A stretch of DNA of 64,000 nt from NCBI RefSeq assembly GCF_000243275.1, contig NZ_CM001437.1, positions 1,399,100 to 1,463,099 of the forward strand. The letters are read 5' to 3'. Made by a program: the position numbers and the translations under genes. The notes below the pieces were generated by a model. That model had not been told where the DNA came from and did not search any database. It saw nothing but the letters and a program-made list of their open reading frames with translations. Origin of the DNA: Myroides odoratus DSM 2801. Its GTDB lineage: Bacteria; Bacteroidota; Bacteroidia; Flavobacteriales; Flavobacteriaceae. Shown here in pieces: positions 45,796-55,049 of the stretch. Position 1 is the first letter of the stretch. Every line of letters begins with the position of its first letter.

Positions 45796-47343
45796 CTATT
45801 TTAACTCTGAATTATAGTCTACTTCACGAGCTGGTGTTTTCCATGTCCATTTATGTCCAATATTAGCAGGTATTTTAACTGCTAAGCTACTCACATAATT
45901 ACCACCTTTACCACCTTCTTTACGATCAATATCCAGATTCCAACGTTTCATATCAAACCAATCAAATCCTTCACCCCATAACTCTAACCCACGATAGTTT
46001 ACAATTTGTTTGAAAAGCTCTGCATCCGTTAACGCTGCATTATCATATGCTGTATCACGACCAGACGTTTTATTCAACTCTGTTAATGTAGCTTTTGCCG
46101 CAGCAATATTTTGTTGAAAATACTGTGCTTCTGCTTCAATTAAATACATCTCTGATGAACGGAAATGGTTGATATTCCCAACTCCTGGCATATCATTTGC
46201 TTTAATCTTAAACTGCATATAAGCTGCCACTAAAGCATCTGAACGCAATTCTGGATATTTAGCTCTAGTATCTTTCTCCATTGCCGATGTTTCTGGTTTT
46301 TCAACCTCACCAGTTGTTAATGAATATTCACCATCATATCCTTTTGGATCTAAAAATAATCCCTTACGCATATCTGTATCAGGAATTTGATCAAAAAGCT
46401 CTTTGCTAATGCGTTTTGGATAAACACGAACAGCACTAGCTGAAGAGTTATATGCTATATAAGCATGGTAAGCATAAAAATGCAATTGCTCATCAGAAGC
46501 TCCATAACTACCCCAAATCCACTCAGAAGTTGGGTTTGCAAATCCATCTTTATACTGTGCCTCATTCATTAATGGATAACTTGCTCGTGCTAATACAGCA
46601 TGTTTTTCAGCTGTCGGATAATCCTTTTTAGCTAAAGCTGCTCTAGCATAAATAGCATGATACACATCCTGATTCATTTCAAAGAATTTTTTGCGATCTA
46701 ATCCACTTTCATCAGCCAAAACAAGTGCCTGGTCTAAATCTTCATAAATTGCTTTGTATACCTCCGCTAAACTAGACAATGGCATGTTTACAGGATCATT
46801 CATTGAACGTCTTAAAATCAAACATTCTTGTGCCCCGTTATTACTGTCATCCCAACGATATCCATATAATTGTGCTAACATTGTATAGCTATATGCTCTA
46901 TAACCTAGTGCTTGTGCTTTTAACTGTTTTTTCTTAGCATCAGTTCCTTCAGCAGCATCAACTTGATCTATAATTTGATTTGCATTTGTAATCAACATAT
47001 AGTAATAATGCCAAGGATAATAATCATAAATAGAAGTCGTATTGTCAAAATACACGCCATTAATAATAGGTGCCCATCCTGGTAAGTTTACTCTGAAGTT
47101 ATTTCCAGAGTATTCACCATAATACATTTTGATAGTTCCTTCCCCATTAAATCCTTGAGAAATATGCTGAGTAACCATCAATTTAGCCAATCCATTCACA
47201 GCCATTTCGACCATCTCTGTTGTCTTAAAAACAGTTGTTGGCGAAGTCTCGTCTGTTGGATAAGTATCTAGGTAATCTTTACTACAAGAAGCAAAAGCCA
47301 GAACTGTTGCTAGTGTAAGATATTTTATATATTTAATTTTCAT
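45796..47343 (-). CDS. SusD/RagB family nutrient-binding lipoprotein (pair 3)
   Basis: 515 residues. Signal peptide ends in FASC (Cys20), followed by the common SusD start SKDYLDTYPTDETSP. The TPR-like part (KKQLKAQALGYRAYSYTMLAQLYG) and the C-terminal NYRGLELWGEGFDWFDMKRW are typical. It starts 19 bp after SusC of the same pair. The ligand is unknown. Confidence 0.93.
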   Translation of the reverse strand: MKIKYIKYLTLATVLAFASCSKDYLDTYPTDETSPTTVFKTTEMVEMAVNGLAKLMVTQHISQGFNGEGTIKMYYGEYSGNNFRVNLPGWAPIINGVYFDNTTSIYDYYPWHYYYMLITNANQIIDQVDAAEGTDAKKKQLKAQALGYRAYSYTMLAQLYGYRWDDSNNGAQECLILRRSMNDPVNMPLSSLAEVYKAIYEDLDQALVLADESGLDRKKFFEMNQDVYHAIYARAALAKKDYPTAEKHAVLARASYPLMNEAQYKDGFANPTSEWIWGSYGASDEQLHFYAYHAYIAYNSSASAVRVYPKRISKELFDQIPDTDMRKGLFLDPKGYDGEYSLTTGEVEKPETSAMEKDTRAKYPELRSDALVAAYMQFKIKANDMPGVGNINHFRSSEMYLIEAEAQYFQQNIAAAKATLTELNKTSGRDTAYDNAALTDAELFKQIVNYRGLELWGEGFDWFDMKRWNLDIDRKEGGKGGNYVSSLAVKIPANIGHKWTWKTPAREVDYNSELK

Positions 47344-47362
47344 TATTCCTTTTTTTTATTGA

Positions 47363-50300
47363 TTAAAAAGCCACATTAACACCTAATGTAAATGTACGTG
47401 GTGTAACATATGTATTATATAATACCCCATTAAACGTTTGTTGTGGATTCATCCCTTGACGTTTTGTAAAAGTAGCTAAATTCTCAACCCCTAATGTTAA
47501 ACGCATACCACTAACTCCAATTTTCTCCATTGTTTCTTTAGGCATTTCGTAGCTAACATTAATATTTTTAACTACCAAATAAGAAGCATCTTTTAACCAT
47601 CTAGTCGATAAATCCCCTCTTGTATAAGTATCTCTATTAAAATCTACTACTGGAATACCATTTGGATCAATGCGATTAGCAGATCCTTCTGTCATTCCTT
47701 CTGGGGCACCATTCCAAGCTCCTAAAATATCACTGTGAATAGCTCCTGGGTTTGCACTTACACTCATTAAGTCCTGATATGAATTATCATAAACTTTTCC
47801 ACCAATACTGTAGGTAAATAAGGCAGATAAAGAGAAGTTTTTGTATGATAACATCGTATTGAAACTTCCTGATACTTTAGGAATTGCACTTCCTGAGAAA
47901 TCTTTTTTCGCATACGTCGTATACGTCGTATAATCTTTGCCGTTAATTGTTGTTACATATTGCTCATCAATAGTTTCTCTATCATCAATGTCTTCTGGTT
48001 TTTTTATCCCAACACGGTATCTGTCGCTATTAATTTCATAAAGCGCATTACCCGTCATTTGATCTACTCCAACATATTGATACAAATAGAATTCATGAAC
48101 ACTTTTACCTTCCATAGCTTTATGGAAAGATGTTGTTTGAATACCATCTTTTCTATTTTCAGGTGCTAACTCCACCACTTTATTTTTCAACCAAGTTGCA
48201 TTGGCACCAATATTCCATCTCCAATCTCCTTTTTTAATCACATCTACATCAAAAGCAATCTCAATTCCTCTATTTGAAATACTTCCAATATTTGAAACAA
48301 TTTTTGAAGCTCCTTCTGTTGGAGTAGTTGATCCATTTGACAAAGGTTGATTTAAATCAGTCAATAGATTTTGTGAACGTTTGTCAAAATATTCCAAAGA
48401 TAAATTCACGCGGTTAAACAATCTTGTATCTAATGCAACATCAAAAGAAGAAGAAGTTTCCCATTTTAAATCTTTATTACCATTTTGTGATTTATACAAT
48501 GCTGTAGCACCACCGTTTTTATCGATAGCATATAAATCTTGGTAAGCATAAAATGTTGCCGCCATGTCATTACCTACTTCACCATAAGAAGCTCTAATTT
48601 TTAAATGATCCATAAATGAAACATTAAAAAAGCTTTCATTACTTACAACCCAGCTAGCTCCAGCTGACCAGAAGTTACCCCATCTATTGTCCTTGTGGAA
48701 TTTTGACGAACCATCTCTTCTGAACGATCCTTCAACAAAATATTTATTTGCATAATTATATTTAACACGAGATAAATATCCTTCAGTTCTATAAATATTC
48801 GTATAGTCATATAAATTGGTCACATCATTGAAGTTAATCAAATCTACCATTCCTGGGAACGTTTGATTTGATTTCATTGTATACAAATAGGTATATTCTG
48901 TACTGTAGTTTTCATGCCCTACTAATGCCTGAACATTGTGCTGACCGAAATCTTTATTCCAGTTTAACAATTGTTGAGCTGTATACGTTTTATAACGATA
49001 CATCGTTCTTCTACTACGCCCATTAGTTCCAGCTCCATCACCAATAATCCCGTTATCATAGTGACGTTCTTCTGTATTACGCGTATTTAAATCACCGCGA
49101 ATTGTAAATGTGAAATCGTTTAAAAATTTTATATCTGCAAAAACTTGTCCGCTAAATGTATTGCGGATTGTCTCACGGCTATTTAGATCATTTTCCCAAA
49201 CCACATGTCTTCCAACATATTGTGCTCTAGATTTCGTTCCATCATCGTACATTAAACTACCTGTTTCATCATATAAATATGCTCCAGTTGATGGATCATG
49301 CATATGCACAGAATAAATAGGAGCAATTCCTCTTGCAAACATAAAAGGATTCGCATAACTATTAGAATTATCTGCTGATGCAGTAATTCCATTAGAAACT
49401 TGATGTGATCCAGATAAATTTGTTCCTACTTTCAACCAGTCGTTTACTTGATAATCTGCATTCGTACGTCCTGTAAAACGCGTAAAATCAGAATTTTTAA
49501 AATAAGCTTCATTATTCAAAAATCCTGCAGAAAAATAAGCCCCTCCTTTATCGTTAGAAACACGTCCGTTCATATTAATATCTTGATAGTAACCTGTTCT
49601 TTCAATTGGCTTATACCAATCTAAATCCCCTCTATATCCATCAAGTATTTGAGCGTTACTTTTTAATTTACCATTTTCAAACAATTGATTTGCAGGTAAA
49701 TTATAAATATTTGCTTTTAAAATCTCATTAACTAAATTAGCATTTGCTGCATCGTTAGCCTCTGCTACTGATTTCCCACTTGTAACCTGTCCATTTCTGT
49801 AACCTGTCCACATCGTATTCATAAAATCATCTGCACCTACACGATCATACTCCTTGATACCTCTAACATAGACACCTTGTTTCATATCTATATTAAACGA
49901 TCCTCCTGCTTTATTTCCTTTCTTAGTTGTAATCAAAATTACTCCATTAGAAGCTCTATTACCATATAATGTTGTTGATGAAGCATCTTTCAATACTGAC
50001 ATACTTTCTATATCCGCAGGGTTAATATCTGTAATACTTCCTCCATATGGTACACCATCCACTACATACAACGGCGAGTTTGCGTCCACTCCATTCACTT
50101 TACCTCTTAATGAAGTAAATCCACGAATACGAACTTCTGGCTCCGCCCCAGGTTGTCCGGATGTATTATTAACCTGAACCCCTGCAGCGGTACCTTCTAA
50201 AGCCCCAATTGCATTCGTCGCAGGTCTCTTCTGAATATCTTCCGATTTTACAACAGCAATTGACCCTGTTACTGATTCTTTTGAAGCAGTACCATACGCT

Positions 50301-50620
50301 ACTACTACAACCTCATCAAGAACACTATCTTCTGCTTTCATTACCACATTAAATGTGTTTGCAGCAGCAACTTTATGTTCAACATTCTTTAATCCTATAA
50401 ACGAAAACACAACCACCTCTCCTTGGTTCACTTTAATAGCATAGTTTCCATCTAAATCCGTTTGAGTCCCCATTGTTGTCCCTTTGATAACAACAGTAAC
50501 CCCTGGTAACGGGTATCCATCCTCAGTCACAACCCCTTTTAGCGTTTTTTCCTGAGCGAATGAAAATTGCACAAATAGTACCATAAATAGCACTAAAGTC
50601 CATTTTAACTTTGATCTCAT
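47363..50620 (-). CDS. SusC/RagA family TonB-linked outer membrane protein (pair 3)
   Basis: 1085 residues. Signal peptide to FAQ, regulatory-like domain (KTLKGVVTEDGYPLPGVTVV), TonB box region (LDEVVVVAYG), plug (GVQVNNTSGQPGAEPEVRIR, NGVILITTKKG), barrel, and terminal FTLGVNVAF. Its N-terminus is related to the other two SusC proteins but less similar. No sigma/anti-sigma pair or hydrolase gene lies next to it. Confidence 0.95.
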   Translation of the reverse strand: MRSKLKWTLVLFMVLFVQFSFAQEKTLKGVVTEDGYPLPGVTVVIKGTTMGTQTDLDGNYAIKVNQGEVVVFSFIGLKNVEHKVAAANTFNVVMKAEDSVLDEVVVVAYGTASKESVTGSIAVVKSEDIQKRPATNAIGALEGTAAGVQVNNTSGQPGAEPEVRIRGFTSLRGKVNGVDANSPLYVVDGVPYGGSITDINPADIESMSVLKDASSTTLYGNRASNGVILITTKKGNKAGGSFNIDMKQGVYVRGIKEYDRVGADDFMNTMWTGYRNGQVTSGKSVAEANDAANANLVNEILKANIYNLPANQLFENGKLKSNAQILDGYRGDLDWYKPIERTGYYQDINMNGRVSNDKGGAYFSAGFLNNEAYFKNSDFTRFTGRTNADYQVNDWLKVGTNLSGSHQVSNGITASADNSNSYANPFMFARGIAPIYSVHMHDPSTGAYLYDETGSLMYDDGTKSRAQYVGRHVVWENDLNSRETIRNTFSGQVFADIKFLNDFTFTIRGDLNTRNTEERHYDNGIIGDGAGTNGRSRRTMYRYKTYTAQQLLNWNKDFGQHNVQALVGHENYSTEYTYLYTMKSNQTFPGMVDLINFNDVTNLYDYTNIYRTEGYLSRVKYNYANKYFVEGSFRRDGSSKFHKDNRWGNFWSAGASWVVSNESFFNVSFMDHLKIRASYGEVGNDMAATFYAYQDLYAIDKNGGATALYKSQNGNKDLKWETSSSFDVALDTRLFNRVNLSLEYFDKRSQNLLTDLNQPLSNGSTTPTEGASKIVSNIGSISNRGIEIAFDVDVIKKGDWRWNIGANATWLKNKVVELAPENRKDGIQTTSFHKAMEGKSVHEFYLYQYVGVDQMTGNALYEINSDRYRVGIKKPEDIDDRETIDEQYVTTINGKDYTTYTTYAKKDFSGSAIPKVSGSFNTMLSYKNFSLSALFTYSIGGKVYDNSYQDLMSVSANPGAIHSDILGAWNGAPEGMTEGSANRIDPNGIPVVDFNRDTYTRGDLSTRWLKDASYLVVKNINVSYEMPKETMEKIGVSGMRLTLGVENLATFTKRQGMNPQQTFNGVLYNTYVTPRTFTLGVNVAF

Positions 50621-50645
50621 TATTTAAATTGAATTAGTTAGTTCG

Positions 50646-50653
50646 CAAACATA
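50646..50653 (-). promoter_or_regulatory. Promoter -7 box of SusCD pair 3
   Basis: TATGTTTG on the minus strand, 25 bp before the SusC ATG, matches TAnnTTTG. Confidence 0.62.
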
Positions 50654-51019
50654 AAAAACTAAACTAAAACCTAGTTAACTTTTCCTATCATTAACTAGAA
50701 ACAAACCAACGAATTACTAAAGAATAGAAATAAAATCAATGAAATTATATTAAAAAAAATAAATCAATAAAAAAACAAATTAAAAATTCAAATAATTCCC
50801 ACACGACCTTTCATTAAAAAACTTAATAAAGCCTTATCATTCTCTTCACATTTAACAACAACAAAATCGCTCGTGTTTTCACCAAAAAAACACAACCAAC
50901 TAGCTATCAACGAACAAATACAAAAACAAGACAAAAGGCTATAACTTTCATCAAATGTTAAATTTTAAGTTGTTATGATTTATTTAATGGATTTCTTAGC
51001 AAATATTACCTTTTCAGCC

Positions 51020-51049
51020 TTTGGATTCACTTGGAGAACCTTACCTTTG
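51020..51049 (+). promoter_or_regulatory. rnhB: rnhB promoter
   Basis: TTTG at 51020-51023, an 18-bp spacer and TACCTTTG at 51042-51049 match the flavobacterial consensus. Transcription would start about 12 bp before the ATG at 51068, which fixes that start. Confidence 0.72.
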
Positions 51050-51067
51050 TTCTTCATATTTTCGCTT

Positions 51068-51667
51068 ATGTTAATCCATCATTTTTCAGAATCACAATAT
51101 GAAGCCGGAACAGATGAAGCTGGTAGAGGCTGTATTGCTGGCCCAGTAACTGCTGCTGCTGTCATTCTTCCTCCAGATTTCACCAATGAGATCTTAAATG
51201 ATTCCAAACAACTTTCGGCTAAAAATCGTTATGCTTTAAGAAGCATTATTGAAGAGCAGGCTCTAAGTTATGGCGTAACTCATTTACACGAAGATGTTAT
51301 TGAAGAATTAAACATTTTACATGCCGCCATAAAAGCCATGCATGAAAGTGTACATCAACTGCGCCCTATACCTGATTTCTTAATCGTAGATGGAAATAAA
51401 TTTACCCCCATTCCCTCTATTCCCCATCAGTGTATTGTCAAAGGAGATGCCAAATACCTAAGTTTAGCTGCTGCATCTGTATTAGCCAAAACGTATCGGG
51501 ATGATTACATGAATCAAATCCACGAAGAATTTCCTATGTACAATTGGAAAAAAAACAAAGGATATCCAACACAAGAACACCGAGCGGCTATTTTAGAATA
51601 CGGTCCTTGTAAATATCATCGAAAATCATTCAAGCTTTTACCTGATCAGTTAAAATTAGAATTATAG
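51068..51667 (+). CDS. rnhB: Ribonuclease HII
   Basis: 199 residues from the ATG at 51068, the normal length. The catalytic motif GTDEAGRG supplies Asp16 and Glu17; a third acidic residue is in FLIVDGNKF, and the [23 protein letters not shown] tail region is typical. It nicks RNA in DNA-RNA hybrids, including misincorporated ribonucleotides. The longer frame from 50975 would add a hydrophobic stretch that no RNase HII needs and would cover the promoter. Confidence 0.95.
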   Translation: MLIHHFSESQYEAGTDEAGRGCIAGPVTAAAVILPPDFTNEILNDSKQLSAKNRYALRSIIEEQALSYGVTHLHEDVIEELNILHAAIKAMHESVHQLRPIPDFLIVDGNKFTPIPSIPHQCIVKGDAKYLSLAAASVLAKTYRDDYMNQIHEEFPMYNWKKNKGYPTQEHRAAILEYGPCKYHRKSFKLLPDQLKLEL

Positions 51668-51719
51668 CATATAAAAAAAGACTCTTTTTACTAGTAAAAA
51701 GAGTCTTTTTTTATATGCT
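51666..51719. terminator. 54-bp perfect palindrome, bidirectional terminator
   Basis: Each strand reads AGCATATAAAAAAAGACTC and on to a centre at 51692/51693 with no mismatch and no spacer. The inner stem GACTCTTTTTA with its flanking T-runs can terminate both rnhB and the convergent hemL. It begins inside the rnhB stop codon. Confidence 0.9.
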
Positions 51720-51731
51720 TGTATCCTATTG

Positions 51732-53012
51732 TTAAGCGAATACTTTCTCAACTGCTTGAATCGTAAAATCTAAATCGTCATACGTCAAAGCATCCGTAAT
51801 AAACCATGTTTCATAAGAAGATGGAGCGATGTAAACTCCTTCTTTTAACAGGCCATGAAAAAATGTTTTAAACTGATCATTATTCCCATAACCTGCCGTA
51901 TCAAAATCGACCACCTCTCGTTCATCAAAGAACACAGAAATCATAGATCCTACGCGGTTAATCGTATACTTTACTTGTTTTGCTTCCAATACACGACGTA
52001 TTCCTTGTTCTAAATACGCTGTTTTTTCTTCTAAGCGCTCAAACACCGCTAAATCATTGTTAATTGCTTGTAACATCGCCAATCCAGCAGCCATGGCTAA
52101 AGGATTCCCAGACAGTGTTCCTGCTTGATATACAGGTCCAACAGGCGCTAAATAATCCATTACCTGAGCAGAACCGGCGAAAGCTCCCACTGGCAATCCA
52201 CCACCAATTACTTTTCCGAAAGTAACCAAGTCAGCACGAACACCAAATAACTCTTGCGCCCCACCACGTGCCAAGCGGAACCCCGTCATTACTTCGTCAA
52301 AAATCAACAACGTTCCATGAGCATCACATAACTGACGTAATCCTTCTAAGAAACCAGGCTTTGGAGGAATACATCCCATATTTCCGGCAACAGGCTCAAT
52401 AATAATAGCTGCTACCTCGCCTTTATTGGCTTCTAAAATAGAAGCAACATTTGCTAAATCATTATACGTAGCTAATAAAGTATCTTTTGCCGTTCCTTGT
52501 GTTACACCAGGGCTATTTGGCGAACCAAATGTTACCGCCCCACTACCAGCTTGAATTAAAAAGGAATCAGAGTGCCCATGATAACATCCTTTGAATTTAA
52601 TTATCTTTTCTCTATCCGTATAACCTCTCGCTAAACGAATCGCACTCATACACGCTTCTGTACCAGAGTTCACAAAGCGTATTTTATCAATATTAGGTAC
52701 CATAGAAACCGCCAATGCTGCAATTTCTGTTTCTATTTCTGTCGGCATACCAAAAGAAGTACCCTTTTTAGCTTTTTCAATTACCGCTTCCACTACAGGT
52801 GGATATGCGTGTCCCAACAACATTGGCCCCCAAGAATTAATATAATCAACGAGTCTATTTCCGTCCACATCATACAAATAAGCTCCCTTAGCTTCTTGAA
52901 CAAATATAGGAGTTCCCCCTACAGATTTGAATGCTCTAACTGGTGAGTTTACTCCACCAGGAATAACTTTTTCAGCTTCTGCAAAAAGCTGACTACTTCT
53001 TTGATATAACAT
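51732..53012 (-). CDS. hemL: Glutamate-1-semialdehyde 2,1-aminomutase
   Basis: 426 residues, a class-III aminotransferase fold. The PLP lysine is Lys267 in TFGKVIGGG, with DEVMTG at 239-244 and the family motifs [10 protein letters not shown] and [16 protein letters not shown]. It makes 5-aminolevulinate for haem by the C5 route. It is the last gene of a run with the glucosaminidase (6-bp gap) and the PLP deaminase. Confidence 0.95.
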   Translation of the reverse strand: MLYQRSSQLFAEAEKVIPGGVNSPVRAFKSVGGTPIFVQEAKGAYLYDVDGNRLVDYINSWGPMLLGHAYPPVVEAVIEKAKKGTSFGMPTEIETEIAALAVSMVPNIDKIRFVNSGTEACMSAIRLARGYTDREKIIKFKGCYHGHSDSFLIQAGSGAVTFGSPNSPGVTQGTAKDTLLATYNDLANVASILEANKGEVAAIIIEPVAGNMGCIPPKPGFLEGLRQLCDAHGTLLIFDEVMTGFRLARGGAQELFGVRADLVTFGKVIGGGLPVGAFAGSAQVMDYLAPVGPVYQAGTLSGNPLAMAAGLAMLQAINNDLAVFERLEEKTAYLEQGIRRVLEAKQVKYTINRVGSMISVFFDEREVVDFDTAGYGNNDQFKTFFHGLLKEGVYIAPSSYETWFITDALTYDDLDFTIQAVEKVFA

Positions 53013-53018
53013 AGTGTT

Positions 53019-53942
53019 TTATAATTTTAAGCGTTGACCAATCGATAGATTAGTCCCATCAAGTTTATTTGTTTTCTGTAGTTTTGCTACAGTTGTATTG
53101 TATTTTTTTGATATCGAATACAAGGTATCTCCTTTTTGAACCACATGGGTTTTGGTTCCAGCTTTCGTTTCTGCCTTCGCTTTGGTCTCCACTTTCGTTT
53201 CTGCTTTTTTCTCTATTTCTTTCTTAGGTCTTGGTGAAGTCAATCCCAATACTTCGCGATCATATTGATCCAAAGTATAACGCTCAATCAAGCTAATCAA
53301 CTTATTAGCATATTTAGGATCTGTCGCATAACCTGCTTTTTTCAAACCATGCGCCCATCCTTCATAATCGTCTTTCTCCAAGAGAAATAAATCATTATAG
53401 CGACTACGTGACACCAAAAACTGAGAGTGATCGCGATAAGATTCCTCTGGTGCGTCATATTTTCTAAAACACTCATCTGGCGCATCATCAGTATGACGAA
53501 CAGATGGTCCATCCCATTCTTTATGACATTTAATCCCAAAGTGATTGTTTGCATTTCGACTCAGCGTTCCCTGTCCTGATCCAGATTCCAATACTCCTTG
53601 TGCCAAGGTAATACTTGCTGGAATACCATAAGAAGACATATTGTCCTTCGCAATGTCTTTATACTGTAAAATATAATCTTGAATCATATCAGCGGTCACA
53701 GAAATTCGCGAAGTAGCTTCTAACGTTTCACTGTTCTTAGCTGCTGTACGTTTATCTCGTTCTCGTTTCGCATCATCTTGAATGCGACGTTGTTCTTCAA
53801 CCTTTTTTTGTTGTGCGCGATATTGTTCCTTAGAGACCAACTCTTTCGTTTTCGACTTCCTCCCTGTAAGTTTGGAATTGTTCTTCACCCCACAACTTAC
53901 AAGTGCGAGTAAACAGAACAGTAAAAGGATTTTTTTTATCAT
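53019..53942 (-). CDS. Glucosaminidase-domain lipoprotein with LysM
   Basis: 307 residues. Signal peptide with lipobox LVSC (Cys17), a charged Lys/Arg/Glu-rich helix (about 28-75), a FlgJ/LytG-type glucosaminidase domain (about 85-225) with catalytic Glu119 in QGVLESGSG, a Lys/Glu/Thr repeat linker, and a C-terminal LysM domain (HVVQKGDTLYSISKKYNTTV). It cuts peptidoglycan glycan strands and binds them through LysM. It starts 4 bp after the upstream deaminase gene. Confidence 0.88.
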   Translation of the reverse strand: MIKKILLLFCLLALVSCGVKNNSKLTGRKSKTKELVSKEQYRAQQKKVEEQRRIQDDAKRERDKRTAAKNSETLEATSRISVTADMIQDYILQYKDIAKDNMSSYGIPASITLAQGVLESGSGQGTLSRNANNHFGIKCHKEWDGPSVRHTDDAPDECFRKYDAPEESYRDHSQFLVSRSRYNDLFLLEKDDYEGWAHGLKKAGYATDPKYANKLISLIERYTLDQYDREVLGLTSPRPKKEIEKKAETKVETKAKAETKAGTKTHVVQKGDTLYSISKKYNTTVAKLQKTNKLDGTNLSIGQRLKL

Positions 53943-53946
53943 ATAG

Positions 53947-54831
53947 CTATTTTATTTTTTCATTCCACCCCTGCAAGCCCCCCGTGTGAATAGCGAGAAT
54001 CTTACTGTCTTTTTTAAATTGATTTTGTTCAATTAAATCAAAGATACCAAAAAGTAGTTTACCTGTATAAATTGGGTCTAAAAGAATTCCCGTATCCCGT
54101 TCAAAATGCCGTATAAATTGCAGTAAATCTGCAGTATACTTTGCATATCCACCAAAGTGATACGCTGTTTCCAATCTCCAGTTTTTTTTGCTTACGTACT
54201 TCTTAACCTCCTCTATTAGAAAATCACCTTTCAATGCAGGAAAACCAATAACTTGTTGATGTGAAAAAGAGCGATTGATAATTCCTGCTATCGTACCTCC
54301 AGTTCCCACTGCACAACATACATAATCATAAATCCCATCTTCTTTCTTCAAAATTTCCTCCGTCCCTTTGATTGCCTCTTCATTTGTTCCTCCTTCTGGA
54401 ACCAAGTAAAAATCGCCAAACTCTTCTGCTAACTTTGTTAGAAAAGCAGCTGAATCTTTCGTTCTGTACTCCGTTCGCGTTACAAATTTAAAACGCATTC
54501 CATCCTCTTCTGCTTTTTTCAACGTTGGGTTCTCTCGGTAGTGTTCTTGGATTTCCTCTCCTCGAATTACGCCAATGGTTTGCATGCCTACTATTCTTCC
54601 AGCCGCAGCTGTTGCTGCAATATGATTGGAATACGCTCCTCCAAAAGTCAACACTTGTCGATGCCCTTCTGATACAGCTGCTTCCATATTGTATTTCAAT
54701 TTTCGGAATTTGTTACCCGACACTTCCGGATGCAACAGATCTTCTCTGCGAATAAACAATTCAATTCCATTGTGGAATGAATACTCTACTTTTACCGTTG
54801 GCACCTCCTCTTTTGAAAACAAATCTATCAT
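53947..54831 (-). CDS. ACC deaminase/D-cysteine desulfhydrase family PLP enzyme
   Basis: 294 residues, fold-type II PLP enzyme. The PLP lysine is Lys41 in SGNKFRKLKYN, and the phosphate-binding loop is AVGTGGTIAG. The sequence GGAYSNH near 64 is the substrate loop of this family. True ACC deaminase and D-cysteine desulfhydrase differ at few residues, so the substrate is left open; it probably removes an amino group or H2S from small amino acids. Confidence 0.8.
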   Translation of the reverse strand: MIDLFSKEEVPTVKVEYSFHNGIELFIRREDLLHPEVSGNKFRKLKYNMEAAVSEGHRQVLTFGGAYSNHIAATAAAGRIVGMQTIGVIRGEEIQEHYRENPTLKKAEEDGMRFKFVTRTEYRTKDSAAFLTKLAEEFGDFYLVPEGGTNEEAIKGTEEILKKEDGIYDYVCCAVGTGGTIAGIINRSFSHQQVIGFPALKGDFLIEEVKKYVSKKNWRLETAYHFGGYAKYTADLLQFIRHFERDTGILLDPIYTGKLLFGIFDLIEQNQFKKDSKILAIHTGGLQGWNEKIK

Positions 54832-55049
54832 TACCTATCACATTTACAATCGATTAATTTACGATAGGTTTAACTAAAAACGATTTTTTTTGTATAAATA
54901 TTAAAATAAATAATACAAGAGTTTTTAGTAACTTACCTACGCAAAAACGAGTCAAAATCCAAAGCTAGACTACGCAACAAAACTAGTTAATAGTTTTTAG
55001 GTTTTTACTTAAAAAACACATAAATAATTAATCACAAAAAACTCAGAAA
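54832..55049. other. Divergent intergenic region before hutU
   Basis: 218 bp. It has an inverted repeat ACCTATC/GATAGGT (54833-54869) and an 8-bp direct repeat CTACGCAA at 54937 and 54970, 33 bp apart. A minus-strand TAGTTTTG (54985-54978) is a possible promoter for the PLP-enzyme gene. No hutU promoter was found with confidence. Confidence 0.35.

Larger units (their letters stand above)
50621..51067. other. Divergent intergenic region, SusC pair 3 and rnhB
   Basis: 447 bp, AT-rich. It contains the two outward promoters. An open frame runs through the last 93 bp into rnhB but lies across the rnhB promoter and is not considered coding. Confidence 0.5.

Noticed and set aside
54937..54977. CTACGCAA direct repeat before hutU as a Hut operator
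   Set aside because: Only 8 bp, spaced 33 bp, no regulator gene near; too weak to claim.
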